Assembly (NCBI GenBank): GCA_027624335.1
Contig: JAQBWV010000056.1
Span: 1-32,102 of the forward strand
Origin: Planctomycetota bacterium
GTDB lineage: Bacteria > Planctomycetota > Planctomycetia > Planctomycetales > Planctomycetaceae
DNA: 32,102 nucleotides
Direction of reading: 5' to 3'
The notes beneath the pieces were generated by a model that had not been told where the DNA came from, did not search any database, and worked only from the letters and a program-made list of their open reading frames with translations. Position 1 is the first letter of the stretch; every line of letters starts with the position of its first letter. Both the position numbers and the translations under genes were made by a program. Below are positions 30,592 to 32,102 of the stretch, in pieces.

Positions 30592-32102
30592 ATGACAGCA
30601 AATTCGAATTCCCCTCGTGATCCCGACTCCTGGGAAGGCCTTGCCAGGGACCTTTTTGGTATTGATGTCGGGCAGAGTGACAGCGACGACGAAGCGTTCG
30701 AAGTCATTGAACTGTCTTCGCTTGAGCCTGTCGCAGATACTCCAGCCGAAATCAGAGAAGCTACTGAACCGGTCTCCAGCAGCGATTTGTCTGACATACC
30801 GAGCTCGGTGGCAGATGACGATTTCGACGATGACTCGGACATCATCTTCGACGATGGTGACGAAGACTCAGATATCATCTTCGACGATGGTGATGACGAC
30901 GACGACATGGACATTATCTTCGAAGATGAAGTTGAGAGTGAGCATGTTGCTCGACGGGCTTCTGAGGCAGTGGCCTCTGTCAAGACCGCCCCGGAGAAAT
31001 CTCCCGAGCGCAAACCGGATGCGATCGTCGAGCCAGCTCCGGAGCGAGTGCCTCGCAAACCAAAAGTGGTTTCCGCCCGGGATGATGCGTTCTGGGACGC
31101 ACTCGATGACTGGGACGGAACTGGGAAGAAGCGTCCCGCCACCGAGCCGACAGTGTCTAATCGCCCGGCGAAGAATGAATCCGTCGCCAGGGCGAACGAT
31201 GTCGTCAAAGCGAGATCCTCATTCGAAGGCGACTCTGTCGATGAAGTGAAAGAATCGCCGAAACCCAAAATGGATCATCCACCGGCAAAGATAGCCAATG
31301 CCGCTGCTAAGGAAGTCGACTCGTTTGGATTCGGATTGCTTGGTGACGATGACGAGAACTACTTCGAGCTCGATGCCTACGATGTCGACGATGATGTCAG
31401 CACGGTGGCCAAGGACAAGGACAAGGACAAGGACAGTTCAACGGCCGCATCGTCAACAACGACTGTAGACAGCGATGAAAACGATGAACGACCGCGACGT
31501 CGCAGGCGTCGCCGAGGCCGTCGACCGACTGAACCGTCCGATGGTCAGCGTTCGGAAACCAGTGAAGAAGATCCGAACGAAGAGGATTCAGAATCTGTCG
31601 ATGCAGGCAGTGAGGATATCGAGTCCGAGTCTGGCGAAAGTGAATCCGAACAGCCGAAACGTCGGAGGCGTCGTCGACGAAGGCGTCGCAAACCGTCTGA
31701 CGATGAATTCGGAGTTGAAGTCGATGCTGATGACGACGTCGATGCTGAGTCTGAGTCTGAATCACGTTCAGAGTCCGCCTCTGGATCAGACGACGAAGAG
31801 GATGGGAGCGAAGAGGACCGTCCTCGGCCACGACGTCGCCGCCGCAGACGGCGTCGACCGATGGGTGAAGCCAGCGTCGAAACTGCCGACGTTAGAGATA
31901 AAGATGAAGCGAACGGCGACAGCGAAGAAGATGACGACGAAATTGAAGACGCCGTAACCGACGCGGATGATGACAATCAAGAGCCCCGACCGCGTCGTCG
32001 TCGTCGTCGAGGCAGCAGGAGGCCTCGAGCTGACGAACAGGAAGGCCGCATTGGCGGAGCGGACACTGAAAGTGATGACGAAGGTGACGCCGACCTGGAC
32101 AG
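30592..32102 (+). CDS. Acidic / arginine-block disordered protein, 3' end cut by window
   Basis: An ATG at 30592 opens a frame with no stop to the right edge (503 residues visible; incomplete). Residues 81-113 hold three acidic repeats, two of 11 residues (DSDIIFDDGDE) and a diverged third. Residue 164 starts DDAFWDALDDWD, and GFGLLGDDDENYFELD is at 246-261. From 300 on, four arginine-rich blocks (RPRRRRRRRGRRP at 300, PKRRRRRRRRRRKP at 355, one at 410 and one at 466) alternate with acidic/Ser stretches at a period of about 55 residues. KDKDKDKD is a microrepeat at 274-281. This is a highly charged, disordered protein; planctomycetes often carry such proteins, and nucleic-acid or RNA-degradosome-type binding is a guess. 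The ribosome site is weak. The minus-strand Ser-rich frame at 30528-31268 is its shadow. Confidence 0.8.
   Translation, partial: MTANSNSPRDPDSWEGLARDLFGIDVGQSDSDDEAFEVIELSSLEPVADTPAEIREATEPVSSSDLSDIPSSVADDDFDDDSDIIFDDGDEDSDIIFDDGDDDDDMDIIFEDEVESEHVARRASEAVASVKTAPEKSPERKPDAIVEPAPERVPRKPKVVSARDDAFWDALDDWDGTGKKRPATEPTVSNRPAKNESVARANDVVKARSSFEGDSVDEVKESPKPKMDHPPAKIANAAAKEVDSFGFGLLGDDDENYFELDAYDVDDDVSTVAKDKDKDKDSSTAASSTTTVDSDENDERPRRRRRRRGRRPTEPSDGQRSETSEEDPNEEDSESVDAGSEDIESESGESESEQPKRRRRRRRRRRKPSDDEFGVEVDADDDVDAESESESRSESASGSDDEEDGSEEDRPRPRRRRRRRRRPMGEASVETADVRDKDEANGDSEEDDDEIEDAVTDADDDNQEPRPRRRRRRGSRRPRADEQEGRIGGADTESDDEGDADLD
30832..30930 (+). repeat. 33-base tandem repeat in coding sequence
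   Basis: Two adjacent 33-base copies (30832-30864, 30865-30897) encode DSDIIFDDGDE and DSDIIFDDGDD, differing at few bases; a third degenerate copy (about 30904-30930) encodes DMDIIFEDE. Variable repeat number would change the length of the acidic segment without altering the frame. Confidence 0.8.
31411..31434 (+). repeat. Hexanucleotide microsatellite AAGGAC x4
   Basis: Four perfect AAGGAC copies in a row encode KDKDKDKD. The unit of six keeps the frame when copies are gained or lost. Confidence 0.85.

Noticed and set aside
30528..31268. 246-residue Ser-rich minus frame
   Set aside because: It is the antisense of the acidic protein; Ser runs come from reading Asp/Glu codons backwards.
1..32102. 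tRNA, rRNA, CRISPR, prophage or classical insertion sequence
   Set aside because: No cloverleaf, rRNA stretch, repeat-spacer array, integrase or transposase frame was seen.

Overview
The window looks like chromosomal DNA of a planctomycete (Planctomycetota, probably order Planctomycetales; I cannot place the genus). The evidence is its mix of gene types: a short lineage-type protein with an AAELADAIDQYKL core at the left edge, an Hsp70 with a zinc-ribbon tail, an STN-repeat exported protein, a very long Lhr helicase, acidic/arginine-rich low-complexity proteins, long intergenic gaps and frequent strand switches. No rRNA, tRNA, CRISPR array, prophage or insertion sequence was seen.

Layout. 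1-5.0 kb: a truncated small protein (-), gpsA (+, glycerol-3-phosphate dehydrogenase), a stand-alone PAS protein (-) and leuC-leuD (-, leucine synthesis). 5.0-14.1 kb: a protein with an SH3-like head and four SPLxxxRxQG repeats (-), an FtsQ-like membrane protein (+), an Hsp70 (-), an exported STN-domain protein (+), a HEAT-repeat protein (-), a triple zinc-ribbon protein (+) and a DUF6817-like protein (-). 14.8-19.9 kb: a fatty-acid-synthase-like island, all on +: FabZ-like, FabG, long acyl carrier protein, second FabZ-like, FabF, then a membrane-anchored alpha/beta hydrolase. 20.0-26.6 kb: argH (-) and a 1640-residue Lhr-type helicase (+). 26.7-30.4 kb: two similarly built single-pass membrane proteins (-) and an 11-TPR lipoprotein (-). 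30.6 kb to the end: a long disordered acidic/arginine-rich protein (+) that runs off the window.

The clearest functional unit is the 14.8-18.9 kb island. Condensation (FabF), ketoreduction (FabG), dehydration (two FabZ paralogues) and the carrier protein are together, without an enoyl reductase, FabH or FabD. This suggests either a dedicated acyl product or reliance on shared enzymes elsewhere in the genome.

The most unusual DNA-level signal is a set of imperfect palindromes. Two lie inside the Lhr gene without breaking its frame, exactly where the protein has extra residues compared with the family. One lies upstream of leuC, and two regions of a cgcaaag-rich repeat lie between genes. The in-frame pair resembles, in behaviour, the palindromic elements that insert into Rickettsia proteins. 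Two genuine genes are cut by the window edges (1-217 and 30592-32102).
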